From the NCBI RefSeq assembly GCF_012273895.1, contig NC_052123.1, forward strand, positions 620,001 to 684,000: a stretch of 64,000 bases of DNA, given 5' to 3'. The stretch comes from Zerene cesonia. Lineage: Eukaryota > Arthropoda > Insecta > Lepidoptera > Pieridae. A program made the position numbers and the translations under genes. The notes under the pieces were generated by a model that was given only the letters and a program-made list of their open reading frames with translations, was not told the DNA's origin and ran no database searches. This document shows positions 23,920 through 35,330 of this stretch, one piece after another (the first letter of the stretch is position 1; each line of letters opens with the position of its first letter).

Positions 23920-26900
23920 GCGCTTATGTGTAGCCACTACAAGGACACGGCCCTCCTCCTCAAGCATAGTAAATCACGCTGGCCAAGTGCGGCTTGGCAA
24001 ATGAAACATTTAACATACAATCTGAGAATCGGATAATACAATCGGCATATCTGACATGCTTGTGATGAGAATAATGCACAGATAAATCGTAAAAAACTTG
24101 TTTCTCGCACGCTCGTTTGATTTAAAAATAAAAATTAATTTCACATCCCCACAACTAGCCAACAAATAGGCATACAAAGCAAGAAAGAAAGAAAGAAAGA
24201 AGGAATCTCTCTTACAAATTGACATCATTATTTCTTACCCATCATCCTTCAGTTTGTAAAATATAAAGGGCATCGCGTCCAAAGTGCCATTGTTTCTCAT
24301 TTTCTTCCTCACATCGGGCAACTCCAATTCAGTCTTGCCAGTTAAAATCGGAAATAAAGCGGCCGGCGTACCGTCGCCCACTATGTTATAACTGCAAAAT
24401 TAAATAGAACATGGTTAAGTATACAAAAAATAAAGAAGTAATCTTTTTTTCATCGTGGTGAAATAATTATTTTCTCCAAAAAAAGCCACCAACGTCCTCA
24501 GGGTGTGATCCAGATAGTTGGAATGGTATTCAACGCTTCTTAGAAGTCTAATTTAATAAATAAATTTTGGACTTGATCAAAATGTTTAAAGTTATACTTG
24601 AAATAGAGGATTTCAACCAAACAAACAAATAAATGAACTCTTCAGCTTTATAAGATTAATAAAGATTCTTCATATATAGATTTTTACTCACCCATTCAAC
24701 ACAGTAGCGCCCAACACCTCATTAATGACCTTATAACTCTTTGGCATCCTTCTTATGAACCCATTCTTAGAAGTGGAATCGAAACCCAGAAATAGGACGT
24801 TGTACGCAGCCTCCCGCCCCGGGGGCGGGGGTTTGGGACGAATAGTGGAACGGAAGCCCACCCCATGACCAATCCACTTGGATGGTAGAATACTGTAATG
24901 AAAAGATATAATATAATAAGCAATCCAACTAAGACTAGAAACGATTCAGCGACAAACAAATTATATATGTAAGTTAATGTTTAACATTTATATTTCATTT
25001 TAAATAAAACAATTGAACAGTGGTAAACGAAACAAAAAAAATACAAGCTTTTATGATAGAAAATAACATATTTTATATAGAATTAGAATTAGCGTTAATT
25101 CGGAATAGCTAAATATATGTTATTATATATATAACCCTTCCTCTTGAATCAATAAAAAAAAGCTCCATCAAAATCCGTTGCGTAGTTTTATAGATTAAGC
25201 ATAGGGACAGAGAAAGCGACTTTGTTTTATACTATGTAGTGATATTGTCTCACTTGCTCTTACACAGTACACATAAGGAAATTGTCTAATCCTGGCGATG
25301 CGAATCAGGAGAATAAGATAAACTGATTAAATTATTGTATAGTCGCCGATCCTTGATAAGTGTGCAAAGTTCGAATCTATCCGTTTAGTGGATCATTAAA
25401 ATAAGTTCACTCAGTCGAAAGTTCTGTAAGTTTGGTAACGAAGGCAAAAAAAAAACAGGATTTCTTACTATCTCTACTTTCTATCAATTTAACACAAAAA
25501 TCCGCATAAAAGGGAACTAGACATTTTAGAAAAGTCAACCTTAGCTTATAACTATACCTTCCAGTCAACCTCCATTTTGGAACAACCGTACGTACACAAA
25601 ACTAATCTATACAAAATGATTACCTATTTTCATTTTTCCCTGTACATTTGATTTTCACGTGATCACTCTTGACCAAATCGTACGCATCCCCCCCCTTCAC
25701 TTCCGTGGGGGGGCCAATGATGTACTTCTTATCGCTCTCATATAAAATATCATAGTACGTGCATATAATGTCGCGGGTCCTTGCTAATACGTCTGGTACC
25801 ACCTTGCATTGCGATAGCTGTGAACGAAATAAATAACAATTAATCACCTATAATATTATATTCTCAACCGACTTCAGAAAAAGGAGGATATTAATTCGAT
25901 TGTCACTTTTTGTGTCTGTCACCTCCTAACTCTTTACTGGGTGAACTGATTGTTATGATTCTTTGTTTATTTAAAAACAGGTTCTGACAATTATAATGCG
26001 GTTGGAAATAATTATTATGACATAACTATGGCATTAGCCATGACCACGACCACGGCATAGAGTCCAAAGTGCCGACCACGACTATAACTATAATAATGAT
26101 AATTGTGGTCATAACCGTGACTATTACTTTGATTATGACCATGACTATTATTTGACTTTTGGTATGACCGTGACTATTATCATAATCATGATTTGTACTT
26201 TGATTATGACCACGACCATGACAACTGAGTTAGGCCTAAACAAAAAAATGAATGAAAGTCTAATGCTTGAGATAAATAGTAATTTAATAATAATATTATT
26301 ACACAGATTATAAAAACTCGATATCATTTAAATACATGAATTTGATTAATTAATTAAATGAATTTAATTCATCCAATACAATTAATCCATATTTATGTAT
26401 TTTAAAACCATCTTCACTTTAACTAAATTGTTCCAACGACCACTGAATGCTGCAATTTCTTTTTAGGCATTTTTTTTACTCACATAGCATTTAACCCAGT
26501 CCCGACCGTCGCAGACCACGCTGGGCATGACCTTGTCAAACTGAGTCACCTCCTCAGCGAACGGGTCCAGCTTGGGTATCTCGCACCCGGTGCCCTTGTC
26601 CTGTCGCAGCGCCTCTTCCAGCCTCTTCTCTATGTATCTGGAATATTCGATCATTTATTCATTTATTATATCTTATATATAACATACCCGTGTCACAATT
26701 TTTTTGTTAACAAAATCCTCCGAAACGACTGGACGAATATGCACACAAAATTTCATAAGAATCAGTATTCTTATGAAATTTTGTGTGCATATTCGGTATG
26801 TCTGAGAATTGGCCAACGTCTATTTTTCATACCGGTAAATGACAAGAGTAAGGCAGAACAGCGTTTGCCGGGTCAGCTAGTATTTATTTAAGTAATTGAA

Positions 26901-29900
26901 CGAATCAAGTTTGTTTTTGAATGCGTGTTAAAATGAATGACCTTTATTGTTAAAATTAATGTGAATATTATAGCATTCTGTAGCACTAAGCGATTAAACG
27001 AAGAACTTTTTTAATCCAGTCCAATAGTTAGCGAGATTAACGCGTTACTATTAATATAAATAAATAAATAAATTTTTTGTTCAATAAAATGTTACGAATA
27101 ATTTAAACAATCACATCCTCACCTTATAAGTTCAATTAAAATACATCAACACAATAACAGCTACTCATACCCAAATCAAAAACAGTCCAAAGCGCATAGT
27201 CAAATGTAACAATCGCTCAACTTCTAAGAAAAGCAAATGAATGCATACTCACTCTATTACAGAATTTCTGGAAAGAAAAAGAAATATATATATTTAATAA
27301 CACAATCAAACATGCCAATACATACTTGGGTTAGACATTCAATGCTTTTTAAGTGAGTAAAATATAATCATACAAAAACGGGCCACCGGCGCCCCTATGG
27401 GAGGAGATACACACCCAGATTTTGATTGGGGATTTTGGTTTTAAGAAACTGTTCTGATTCGGTCCCATTCTACAATCTGGGTGTGTATCTCCACCCATAG
27501 GGGCGCCGGTGGACCGTTTTTATATTATTTTATTGATATATATATATACATACATATAAAAATAAACATCTTTTAAAAATTCAAATCAACTAAAAGAAAT
27601 ACATACATTGAAAACAAAACGAAATACATACATTGAGAAATATTAATAACTCTATTATATTACACATGATAAACATTTATAATCTACCGAAACACTACTT
27701 GTGCTAAAATGCATTTGAATGATATGAAAAATTATCTAAAATCAACATCACATACAACCCCTAGTTTATTACTAGAAACCCCTAAAGTCAGAAACCCTAT
27801 GTAACATAGGTTTCTATGATAGTTTGTGACATAGCTTGACGAATATTTTCTGTATTGTTTTTTATATAAATATTAACATTTGGTTTTATTTCCTAAACAA
27901 TATAGGAAACGATAATTTTTTTTTTTTGTGAATCATCAGACATTTTATTTAAATGTTGCAAAAAACGCCTTATGATAAGAATTAAAAATTATTTTACAGG
28001 ATTCCCAAATGGCATAAATTGACCATTTATATTTACATACATAGCAGGTATAATCTACTTAATCCACATTTCCTTAACATTAGCAATCTCTATCCAACAC
28101 TTCTCTAAAATGAACCTACGTCATTTCGTTTACATCTATACCTTAGCACAGTTCATACAGTTTGAAATCGAAATATCGATATCAAAAACATTTTAAAGTC
28201 AAAGCAATGTCGATAAACACATGTTGAATACTATATATTATAATCTTTGACACACTTTAGGGGTTTCTAGGTAGGGTCTGCAGGCGAAACTGGTAGCATA
28301 ATAAAACCATTACCTGTTAAGATCGTCTGGTGTGTTAGTGTGATCCCAATGCGGTCTATCAACGGAATGATGATTAAAACCACTCACAAAACCATCACTA
28401 AAATGGAAACGAGCAACTAATAAACATGCAAACGTGTAATAGCAAAAAATACACTAAACTAAAGGAGGGGTGGTTGATGGCAATTAGTGCATGGTTATAA
28501 AATTATAGGTTTTAAGTGTTATAATACTAAGAATAAGTAATCTAGGCTATACCAGGTGTAATCTTAAAGTGGGCCCACTGAACATGTTTAAGCTGATTAT
28601 GAAATCATACCACCTATGTGGGAATGTTTAATGTAATTTTTTTTGTAGATTTCTCGTTTTATTTTTAAAACAGTTTCTATTGTCATTTTACTTATTTACG
28701 GTAAAGTACTTTCTATATCAGTTTAAAGTTTTTTCCATATCTGTATTTGTTATGGAATAATCGAATAATCGCCTGCGCACACTTATCGATAACACCTGTA
28801 TATACGTGAAAGATTCGGGAGTTATATAGAGGATAAGATAAAACAATATTTAATATAATTAAGTTTATTGTGTGTTGTAATTTTTGATTATTTTTTATAA
28901 TCTATTGTTATATATCTTTATAGCTTTTTAACCTATATACCTATATTATATCATTCAACGTATCGTATCGTGATGCTACATAATGCATAACTACTAATTA
29001 AAGTTTCGTTTTTCCCGCGTCAGAATGCGGACTTGTCAATTGTGTTTTTTATTGTGTGCGCAAGTGTTACGGTTGAGTTTCGTTTAAACGATTCACTATA
29101 GAATCCATGTAACGTTATAGAAGTCAGAAAGTATAAAAAATGGAATTCGTCTCGACACCATTTCTTATCCCTATTCACATACAGCACTCAACATTTATTT
29201 GCCGCAGGCGTCTTGTCCTAATATATACCAATTATTTACCACGTTGTTTGACCGCGATAGGCTTCTAAACTACTCAACCGATTATAATGAAATGTTCACA
29301 CCATGTGCAGTTTGATCCGACTTAAGTGAAGTTATATTTATTTCAATTATGATCAAAAACTACCCGGACGGAGCCGAGATGTGCAGCTAGTGATGTTATA
29401 AAATGTATATTGTAAGTCGACTTTATTTCTTACAATTTAGCGATTTAATAATTTGTATGTCATAGCTGGCAGCTGAACTGGTGTTTCGGTTTATGGTAAA
29501 CGATCAGCGATGCGCTGCCCGCGTTTTAAGGGGTCAGGGATAAGGATAGGAGAAGGAAAGGTTGCAATGTACTGAGGACATGGAAATTGATTGACAATCT
29601 ACCGTTTAATAACAACTTTATTTTTTCCTATGCCTTCAAATCGTTAGAACTAGACCAATATTGTATGGGACACGGGTGGCACCAGCTATCAAATAAAATA
29701 GAATCATCAAATTAGGTTCACCCAGTCGAAATTACTGCGGGTAACAAACCCGAAAAATGCAGTCGAATAGATAAACCCTTCCTGTTAAATCAAACATTTC
29801 TATGAACGAAGTCGCGTACTTCGCTTAGTATTGCATAACTAGAATGCAGATATGTACTGACGTTAAATATAACAATGAGAAATAACAATTGTGCTATGCC

Positions 29901-31599
29901 GATTGTAAATTAGTTTCATATACCTATGTGTGGAAAATCACAATTTTTGAAGGACATTTTTATAACAGCAACATTGCTTTGTAGAGAATTGACGTTAGGT
30001 GATTTTTAAATATGGTATTACTAGCTGCGCTCCGCGGTTTCACCCGCGTAAAAGAGCAACAAACGCACACACATCCTTACAAACTTTCGCATTTTAATTT
30101 GTTACACAGGTAGTTCAGATAAGAGATTTATCACGGAACTCCCACGGGAACTGGAAATATGATTACGTCAGCTATCTGAAAGTGAAAGTCCTGTCAAAAT
30201 CGGTCCAGCCGTTCCAGAGATTATAATAATATATACACAAAAAAACAATACATGTAATAAAAAAACGGTTAGTTCAATATTACAAACGGAAACTCCAATT
30301 TTATTTCTATGTACAGATTGATTGGGATTACGAATCTTAAATTATCTAACCCAATACCAAGTAATTCATATTTAATATGACTATTTTATCTACAAATAAT
30401 AATTATACTCAATGAAAGTAAAAAATAAACACATGGCGTGTGTTATCAACTCGCCACGTGTTATAAAACATAAAAAACACATTAACGGGCATATTTATCA
30501 ATCCCTACTAATATTATAAATGCGAAAGTAACTCTGTATGTCTGTTTGTTACGCTTTCACGCCTAACTGAATTTGGGAAAGGACATAGGAAAATTTTTAT
30601 CGCGAAAAAAGGGTAGAAAGGATAGAAAGGGTTGAAAGAGGGGATGAAAGATTGTATGAAAGTTCGTTATTATCAAACCGATTTTGATGAAACTTGGTAT
30701 AAAGGTGGAGCTCAACGTGGGAAATAACAAACCATACTTTTTAATGCGAAGAAAATACTTATACCATGTCGCGCGATATAAGCGAATTCTACGCGGGCGA
30801 AGCCGCAGGCGAAAATCTAGTGAACAATAAATTCCAAAACATCGGTCAAGTGCGAGTCGGTATCGCGACCGTCGGGTTTCATACAAATAAGTGAAAAAGA
30901 AGGCAACTTTAAATAAATGGTCACTGACCCAATTATTCCAAATAATTTTTTTTTTTGCATCATATTTATTAAATTATGAGCGAGTATATAATTATGTTTT
31001 GTCTTATGTGTGTGTTTAAAATACAATAAAAACCTGTCTATCCTTTTGATACCATTGGTAACTATGCTAAGCCCCTGGGACACCTTGCAGTTCCACAGCT
31101 CGCTGATAAAGCCATTCATAGCCTAACACTTCGACACAATCATACAGTATCATATTAATTGACTAGCTGTTCGCCCCGGTCTCCTTCGAGGTACATGTAT
31201 AGCCTATATCACACAGCGCAATAGCAGCTTCGCAATGGTTAAAGAATTTCTGAAATCGTTCCAGCATTTTCTGCGTGAAAACGTTACTTACATACATACA
31301 AAAATACAACAAAGTTATCTCATTTCCTCATTATAATATTAGTGTAGACATATTGAACAGTCCATAAATCCAGAAGTTGTGAAACTAGTGTTAAAATCGG
31401 TTACAATGAAATGATAGCGTTTGCTAGCATGCGTATGCGCATTTGTCGGCGTGAAAACGTGCACTTACCTCCTCGTTATATCCAAGTTCGGTTCCCGGTG
31501 TAAGTTATTACTTAGAGATATGTAATAAAACAATGAAAATATAAGCAGTATTATTATAACCAGTTGGTTTTTTCTCGATCGGTACCACATTTTTGGCAT
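18453..31599 (-). CDS. DUF229 (sulfatase/alkaline-phosphatase-like) membrane protein, copy 1
   Basis: Exons in coding order: 31599-31469, 28397-28314, 27267-27253, 26637-26484, 25817-25624, 24892-24692, 24391-24239, 23879-23669, 23063-22888, 21162-20910, 20830-20679, 20251-20092, 19218-19115, 18531-18453. They total 2067 nt (688 aa), all GT-AG and in phase. Met1 (MPKMWYRSRKNQ) precedes one hydrophobic segment, about residues 13-29 (LVIIILLIFSLFYYISL), a signal anchor; the rest should be extracytoplasmic. The catalytic-like fold shows LGFDSTS (228-234), where the alkaline-phosphatase/sulfatase superfamily places a metal-binding Asp and nucleophile; ADITHDDF (396-403); and GDHG (435-438), the metal-binding motif. 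The C-terminal region is Cys-rich (HWCTC, YCYC). An acceptor at 31608-31609 implies an upstream non-coding exon. Exon 3 is only 15 nt. The gap at 21575-22574 lies in intron 9, and phase and paralogue alignment run across it. Substrate unknown. Confidence 0.88.
18713..18870 (+). mobile_element. CTAG/GCTTG-ended element (GGCGAAGCCGGGGCGAACAGCTAG family)
   Basis: Begins 'taatattataaagtag' and ends 'accacgggcgaagccgggg' then 'cgaactgctt'. Relatives: 49194-49354, 49882-50253, 56811-56980. Intron 13 of the DUF229 gene. Confidence 0.45.
18907..19098 (-). mobile_element. CTAG-ended element next to a DUF229 exon
   Basis: Minus-oriented from ctagctttccgccgacgg; the far end lies about 15-20 bp from the donor of the exon at 19115-19218. 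The block 'cgctccgttacgacgtgata' is shared with sequence near 3200-3270 and 57135. Confidence 0.45.
19509..19640 (-). mobile_element. tRNA-derived SINE
   Basis: On the minus strand 19583-19509 folds as a tRNA-like head: acceptor-like arms gatcacgg / ccgtgatc, A box GGTGGCCGAGAGGC and B box GGGTTCGAATCC. The A box resembles Ser/Leu tRNAs, but I could not define a convincing anticodon arm. Flanks match 7255-7470. It lies in intron 12 of the DUF229 gene. Confidence 0.5.
21186..21383 (-). mobile_element. Helitron-like element abutting a splice acceptor
   Basis: ctagctgcgccctgcggttt to ttataatattagtagga, with short internal deletions. Its CTAG end is only 23 bp upstream of the DUF229 exon that starts at 21162. 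Confidence 0.7.
21502..22648. mobile_element. Inverted repeats flanking an assembly gap (putative TIR transposon)
   Basis: Left of the gap, 21502-21536 reads 'ttcggccgttcagagaatgc' followed by gttcctgacac. Right of the gap, 22613-22648 is its reverse complement with about two differences. The 1000 N between them are unresolved. 'agtgatgggcac' just left of the gap resembles hAT transposon ends. A repetitive inverted-repeat element would explain why the assembly broke here. Confidence 0.5.
21575..22574. other. Assembly gap, 1000 N
   Basis: Exactly 1000 unknown bases, so probably a fixed-size placeholder rather than a measured length. It lies within a DUF229 intron; no exon appears to be missing. 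Confidence 0.95.
23251..23459 (-). mobile_element. Helitron-like element
   Basis: tagctgcgccccgcggttgc to ttataatattagtagga, with a small internal insertion near 23370. Intron 8 of the DUF229 gene. Confidence 0.65.
23488..23665. repeat. Degenerate GAGTTT/GAGTAT hexamer repeat
   Basis: Irregular repeats of 'gagtttgagtatgagt' type fill this stretch and run up to the splice donor of the DUF229 exon ending at 23669. Confidence 0.6.
23890..24003 (+). repeat. (ATC)n microsatellite-associated repeat
   Basis: An ATC tract at 23890-23918 is followed by sequence ending 'cacgctggccaagtgcggct', related to 4540-4660 and 2378-2460. Its antisense encodes the Met/His runs seen in short open frames here, which are artefacts. 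Confidence 0.5.
26036..26224. repeat. Degenerate GACTATTAT/GACCATGAC minisatellite
   Basis: Imperfect units of about 18-20 bp (for example 'tgaccatgactattatttga' and 'tgaccgtgactattatcata') recur through this stretch in intron 4 of the DUF229 gene. No stable reading frame is implied. Confidence 0.55.
26671..26880 (+). mobile_element. CTAG-ended element with an internal perfect palindrome
   Basis: A member of the 6608-6784 family ending 'ttgccgggtcagctag'. It carries 29-nt inverted arms at 26734-26762 and 26767-26795 with a 4-nt loop. Only the right arm matches the family, so the left arm is an inverted copy added later. Confidence 0.6.
27371..27525. mobile_element. Palindromic MITE with about 50-bp inverted ends
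   Basis: The arms begin 'aaaaacgggccaccggcgcc' on the left and the complement of 'aaaaacggtccaccggcgcc' on the right, continuing through 'gagatacacacccagatt' with few mismatches. About 50 bp separate the arms. Class not determined; target duplication unclear. Confidence 0.6.
27772..28271. mobile_element. Possible MITE with CTAGAAACCCCTAAAG ends
   Basis: ctagaaacccctaaagt at 27772 and its complement ending at 28270 are about 500 bp apart, with no coding sequence between. They lie about 40 bp from the DUF229 exon ending at 28314. The inverted ends are only about 16-17 bp, so this could be chance or an old DNA transposon. Confidence 0.35.
30021..30096 (-). mobile_element. Internally deleted Helitron-like element
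   Basis: Only the two ends remain (ctagctgcgctccgcggttt joined to 'aaagagcaacaaacgcacac' and the 5' end), so about 125 bp of the family's middle is missing. Confidence 0.6.
30502..30820 (+). mobile_element. Helitron-like element, second subfamily
   Basis: Begins TCCCTACTAATATTATAAAT and ends 'acgcgggcgaagccgcaggc' then gaaaatCTAG, with a hairpin (gcgggcgaagccgc) before the CTAG. About 320 bp with a different interior from the main family. Intron 1 of the DUF229 gene. Confidence 0.6.
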
Positions 31600-31744
31600 A
31601 GCTGGTTCTGAAAAGGAGATTATCATTAAAACTATAAGTATTATTGCCTTCCCACACACGTAAATTCGTCGGCTGTAAAACGGGAGATTTTATCATGTCA
31701 ATATTTGTCATTATTATTCCTCTCGTCAATCTTCATCCTTCCTA

Positions 31745-31870
31745 TTTGAAGGCGGCAATCCATTTATTATATTTAGAGGCATAAGGTCTGCAATCGACCT
31801 TACACCTCCCCAAATGTTCATGGGCGGCGGTAGCGCTTACCATCAGGCGACCCACCAGCTCCATTGACGA
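31745..31870 (-). repeat. SINE-like fragment (AAAGTCGGCAATC type)
   Basis: Matches parts of 44925-45065 and 48400-48525 ('ttcatgggcggcggtagcgc', 'ttaccatcaggcgacccacc'). Orientation follows the GGGCAACTGAGCTGG family. Confidence 0.45.
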
Positions 31871-32271
31871 CGATAACATAGAAAAATAAATAAAAAAATG
31901 TAACTCTCTAAATATTTTCTTAAAATACAGTCAAATTAAAAACCTCCTTAGTTTTTGGTAATATCTAGCCAGACCTACATATACTTAATTCCAAACTCAT
32001 GATTATGAATGTAAATTATTTACTAAGTTATACTCGTATTATAGCCCATAATAAATTTATACTATAGCCCATAATAAATTGGTATAAAGTAATTTTACAT
32101 AGGGGTAACATATATGATAATCCTTTCATCGTCTCATTACAAGAAAACCAATAAAACTGTGAACCGTTTTAAAATCATTTTCTTATATCGCCAATGAACC
32201 TGAACAATTATAAATTAAATAAGGAGACGATTTTAAATTAAGAACTGTATATCTAATTCATACGAATGCGA

Positions 32272-32585
32272 TCATGCTTCGGCACGAATTGGGCCAGCTC
32301 GCACCGGGAAGTACCACACCCCCACAGAAAAAACCGGCTTGAAATAATACATGCTATTGTGTTTCGTACGGTGAGTGGGAGAGCCGGAAGCCCGTTTGCA
32401 TATCCCCACCCTTCCCAATCCATCCCTTCTTTCCAGTCATCAAGCATCAAGCCCTTTAAGGGGTAAGCGATAAGCCCTTACCCCTTAAAAACGGGCAGCA
32501 CAATCGTAGAGGCACTACGTCTGCGAAAGATCATGGGCGATGGTGATCACAACCACCAGCTCAGTTGCCCGCTTTGACATAAAAA
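32272..32585 (-). mobile_element. SINE-like repeat (GGGCAACTGAGCTGGTGG family)
   Basis: Near full length on the minus strand, containing 'ttgggccagctcgcaccggg' and 'cggtgagtgggagagccgg' in reverse sense. It gives rise to spurious open frames on both strands. Confidence 0.55.
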
Positions 32586-32955
32586 AAACCAATTAAAGAT
32601 TAAATAATGTATTAATCAATGTATAGAACATACAAAATAAATGAAACAATTTTATTGCATTGTAAAACATAATTGGATACTGAACATGCCTCATTAATTT
32701 ATAATCACTTTTTAATGGGAACTAGTTAAACATTTATGGCTTGTCTTTGATAAGAATTAACACCTATTTACGATAATTAAATGTTACTGAAACAAATAAG
32801 AATGCTTTTCGTATATTATTTTGATCATCTACTTGACCATGAATAAATGTTATCTACAAACGTGATCACCGACGTCCCGGGGAGGGAGGTATCACACATA
32901 TTAAAATATGTAACCAAATGACAGCGATTATCTATCAAACGCGAAAAGAAAATAA

Positions 32956-33247
32956 GGCTAAGTTCAGATGAACGCGCGGCACCGCGCGGAGAGACTCACC
33001 GCGCGGTACAAGATCCAAAAATATAAAAAGTAAACAGCTAAGTATCGTCTACATCACCGCGCGAAACCGCGCGGCACCGCGCGGTTCAACTGTTACAAAC
33101 CTCTACCGACCTGTTCAATTGATACGCGCGCGTCGATTCAAGAAAAAATGACCACCGATGCCAGACTGCCCCGCGTACAAATGCCGTCATGTGAATGCTC
33201 CTACCGCGCGGAGACGCTCGGCGCCGCGCGTTCATCTGAACTTAGCC
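32956..33247. mobile_element. MITE with TAA target duplication and CGCGCGG-rich interior
   Basis: 292 bp with inverted ends GGCTAAGTTCAGATGAACGC / GCGTTCATCTGAACTTAGCC, flanked by TAA at 32953-32955 and 33248-33250. The interior repeats 'caccgcgcgg', unusually GC-rich for the region. The TAA duplication points to PIF/Harbinger. No transposase. Confidence 0.75.
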
Positions 33248-33630
33248 TAATGCATAGCTAGCTAGCAATGTTTCCGCAACTAGATGCCAAGCGCGTATAC
33301 CTACAGGCTACACAAATAGAATCACGACAATCGGTTGAGAACCCACGGACTTATCGAAAAAAAAATACAGTCGAAATTCGCTCCTTCGGGAATGACGGTT
33401 AAAAGATTGTTAGAAAATACTAAAATAATATTCTCCATAACTCTCAGAGATTTCCTATCAAATCTAACTATGCATCGAATAAATAACAAACATGCGGTGT
33501 ACACGGGGTCAAGTAACGCAGCGCGACAATGATATCTCAGTGCAAGTAACAACAATCGATGTTGATTGCGAATCAATTCAAGAGCTGCAAACAACAAACA
33601 AACACAGTTGTTTGGAAATCCTATCCTACT

Positions 33631-33830
33631 TCCTACTAATATCATAAATGCGAAAGTTTGTAAGGATGTGTGTGTGTTTGTTGCTTTATCAGGTAAAAAT
33701 TACAGAACCGATTACAATGAAATTTGGTACGTAGACAGCTGGACAACTGGAATAACATATAGGCAACTTTTTATCCCGATATTCCTACGGGATATGTATT
33801 AACGCGGGTGAAACCGCGAGGCACAGCTAG
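33631..33830 (+). mobile_element. Helitron-like element
   Basis: TCCTACTAATATCATAAATG start and cacagCTAG end. A partial duplicate of the start (tcctac) lies just upstream at 33624. Confidence 0.7.
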
Positions 33831-34419
33831 TAGTTTTATAAAAAGATATGCTATCAAACTAAATTCCTACAGCATTATAAATAATTATAATTCTTTTTAA
33901 TGAACCATACAAAACGTTAAGATTTTCAAAACAAGATCAAATTTTAATTAGACCACATGAGAAGCATCGGCTTTCAAATAAAAAAAATATATTATCTGGG
34001 AAATCCCAGGGGAACAGGAAAACAAACTAAATCCTGAGATATATATTTTACTTTAAAAACATGGATAAAGCCGTGGAAGATAAGATATTTCATAATAAAT
34101 GCTTATCTCAATGTGTGTACTTGAATGTAAGTGCAACTTGTACAATTACTTTGAAATTAGTGTTAAATTTTTTATCAGTCAACCTTTAAAAATAGATACA
34201 AAATTATCACATATTCCAATCTCTATATAATAAAGCACACTTATGTCTTTAAAATCAAGATTATCCAGATTTATTGTACCATAATATGTATGATAAAATC
34301 AAAGCTTTCTGTGAAATTTGATAAATATGACACTACTTCTATCAACTGATAATATACTGATTAACAGTAAACCAATTTGGTATCTGTTTAAAATCTTCAT
34401 AAACGTTGATATGAAATAA

Positions 34420-34620
34420 CTAGCTGCGCCCCGTGGTTTCACCTGCGTAAGTCCGTATCCCGTAGGAATATCAGGATAAAAAGTTGCCTATATGTCATTC
34501 CAGTTGTCCAGCTGTCCACGTACCAAATTTCATTGCAACCGGTTCAGTAGGTTTTTTCGTGAAAGAGCAATAAACACACACACATCCTTACAAACTTTCG
34601 CATTTAAAATATTAGTAGGA
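34420..34620 (-). mobile_element. Helitron-like element
   Basis: ctagctgcgccccgtggttt to aaaatattagtagga. Intact ends. Confidence 0.7.
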
Positions 34621-35194
34621 CTGAAACTATCTTCAACTTGTAAACATGGAGAGGCAACCGGCTTGTCCAAGAATAAAAACATTCTACAACAAGTGGCATC
34701 TGCCGACGTGCCCATGGCCAACATGGAGTAAAATTAACATCTAATGCACTTACTATTCTTCAATATGCTTTTATTAGCTTCTACCGTATATTTATTATGC
34801 ATCCGACCCTAAAGACTTCATTTTGACTCACATTAAGCAGACAGATCTGTACACTTTGAATAAGCAACAATACTCATAGTTTCATGAGTAATCTTGTTGT
34901 CCTGATTACGATCGCCAGGATTAAATAATTTCCTCACATACCCACCGTATAGGAGGAAGTGACAACTTAGACAACTTAGTTGATCATCATTAAACAATTC
35001 TTTTTAACCAACTTCAAAAAACAAAAAGAATTCTCTATGCTCACCTGTTTGTATTTTTTAGAATAGGTATATTCATTAACATTAAAATCTATTTTTAATA
35101 TGTTCTACTCTTGAATTAAATAGTTAATAGCTAATTGCTTGATAAAATTGAAAATCTAAACATGTAAATTTAACATAATTGGAAAAGAATAACT

Positions 35195-35330
35195 ATAGAG
35201 TTTCTTGCCAGCTCTTCTCTGTAGAAGCTGCTTTCTAAACCGGTGGTAAATGTTAAAACTGTTATGAAAATTCAAAATTGCTTCTATAAGAAGTCTAATT
35301 GATTAAAAAAAAAAATTGAGTTTGAGTTTC
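35195..35330 (+). repeat. Retroelement 3' tail
   Basis: 'gtttcttgccagctcttctc', 'gtagaagctgctttctaaac' and a TTGAGTTTGAGTTT tail, related to 2150-2255 and the minus-strand copy at about 3640-3730. Confidence 0.5.

Noticed and set aside
23582..24004. Plus-strand open frame of 140 codons
   Set aside because: It is antisense to the DUF229 exon 23669-23879 and extends into ATC microsatellite (poly-His).
31040..31119. Candidate DUF229 copy 1 exon on the minus strand (AMNGFISELWNCKV frame, acceptor gttag, donor gacag|gttttt)
   Set aside because: Joining it to the previous exon's phase gives an immediate stop (AGG CTA TGA), and the upstream and downstream exons join in frame without it.
32956..33247. 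CRISPR-like regular repeats of cgcgcgg
   Set aside because: Irregular spacing, no spacers, perfect terminal inverted repeats and TAA duplication in an insect genome: a MITE.
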